The notes beneath the pieces were generated by a model. That model saw nothing but the letters and a program-made list of their open reading frames with translations. It was not told where the DNA came from and ran no database searches. Below, piece after piece: positions 63,876 through 64,000 of a stretch of 64,000 nt of DNA. Every line of letters begins with the position of its first letter. Position 1 is the first letter of the stretch. The position numbers and the translations under genes were made by a program. Source of the DNA: CAYQQJ01 sp964419935 (GTDB taxonomy: Bacteria; Pseudomonadota; Gammaproteobacteria; Pseudomonadales; Cellvibrionaceae); assembly GCA_964419935.1 (NCBI GenBank), contig CAYQQJ010000012.1, positions 35,815 to 99,814 of the forward strand, read 5' to 3'.

Positions 63876-64000
63876 GTTTCGTTTCATTCTCTGGTGGTGA
63901 ATCCGGCTGTTGCGGTAAATCAGGCGCGTTGCCTGGAGTGACGTCGCCATCCTCCGCCGGGGAAGCGGATGTCGAATGACGTATCGCTTGGTCTGCGGTG
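63868..64000 (-). CDS. tatB: TatB C-terminal fragment (runs off right edge)
   Basis: The last 44 codons read as an acidic, proline-rich tail (SASPAEDGDVTPGNAP, then QQPDSPPENETKHD) ending in a TGA that overlaps the tatC start. Such a tail before tatC is usual for TatB, which helps TatC bind signal peptides. The membrane helix and amphipathic helix lie beyond the window, so identity rests on position and composition. Confidence 0.75.
   Translation of the reverse strand, partial: TADQAIRHSTSASPAEDGDVTPGNAPDLPQQPDSPPENETKHD

Overview
The window looks like chromosomal DNA of a marine or soil gammaproteobacterium of the Cellvibrionaceae type (Cellvibrio, Saccharophagus, Teredinibacter or Gilvimarinus relatives). 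The clearest sign is a secreted protein at 384-1583 made of carbohydrate-binding modules joined by long poly-serine linkers, a habit of that family. A TtpC-type TonB energising operon, an EI-Ntr phosphotransferase and classic gammaproteobacterial gene neighbourhoods (mutY-yggX, rppH-ptsP-lgt-thyA-folA, nudF-yqiB-cpdA-yqiA-parE, ytjB/serB divergent, tatBC) agree with this. No phage, IS element, rRNA operon or CRISPR array was seen. Both ends cut a gene: a PAP2-type phosphatase on the left and tatB on the right.

Layout. 1-5.6 kb: PAP2 fragment, CBM5-CBM6 secreted protein, lipoprotein, membrane TPR protein and rhomboid protease. 5.6-6.2 kb: tandem duplication including the 3' end of the tRNA-Phe gene. 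6.3-16.3 kb: yggX, mutY, a Fur-box iron(III) transporter lacking its ATPase, gcvT, gcvH, rlmI, an imelysin-like lipoprotein and a HAD phosphatase. 16.6-21.8 kb: rppH, ptsP, lgt, thyA, folA. 22.1-27.3 kb: DUF3450, ttpC, exbB, exbD, tonB and a TPR protein in one operon. 27.4-41.1 kb: argA, argE, an orphan GspE/PilB-type ATPase, glnE, ilvE, msbA, waaA, tolC. 41.3-44.3 kb: TPP riboswitch, thiD, thiC. 44.8-49.4 kb: nudF to parE. 49.6-57.1 kb: DUF368 lipid-carrier transporter, NhaP2-type antiporter, LEA-type lipoprotein and a three-gene glucosylglycerate operon. 57.2-64 kb: small unknown genes, a CheC-like/GGDEF pair, DUF924, ytjB, serB, tatC and tatB.

The most unusual content is intergenic. At five places (about 5.85-6.16, 12.1-12.24, 12.86-12.96, 14.32-14.43 and 44.47-44.70 kb) the + strand carries hairpins whose loops contain GGA, usually ANGGAN, while the stems differ. 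One recurring hairpin shows a T-A, T.G, C-G series at the same base pair in different copies, as expected for selection on RNA structure, and one copy matches the CsrA/RsmA binding consensus as I recall it. Two of the arrays are preceded by seven-base tandem repeats (AAGCNNC, then AAAGGGA or AAAGGTA), and other seven- or fourteen-base tandem repeats lie elsewhere between genes. I read these as a dispersed family of structured, possibly CsrA-binding RNA elements. That function is inference.

Other points worth attention are a complete synthesis-plus-phosphorolysis operon for glucosylglycerate, phased GTGTTACC repeats ahead of the TonB operon, a perfect CRP-type palindrome ahead of an unknown gene, and a likely CTG start codon on the DUF368 gene.
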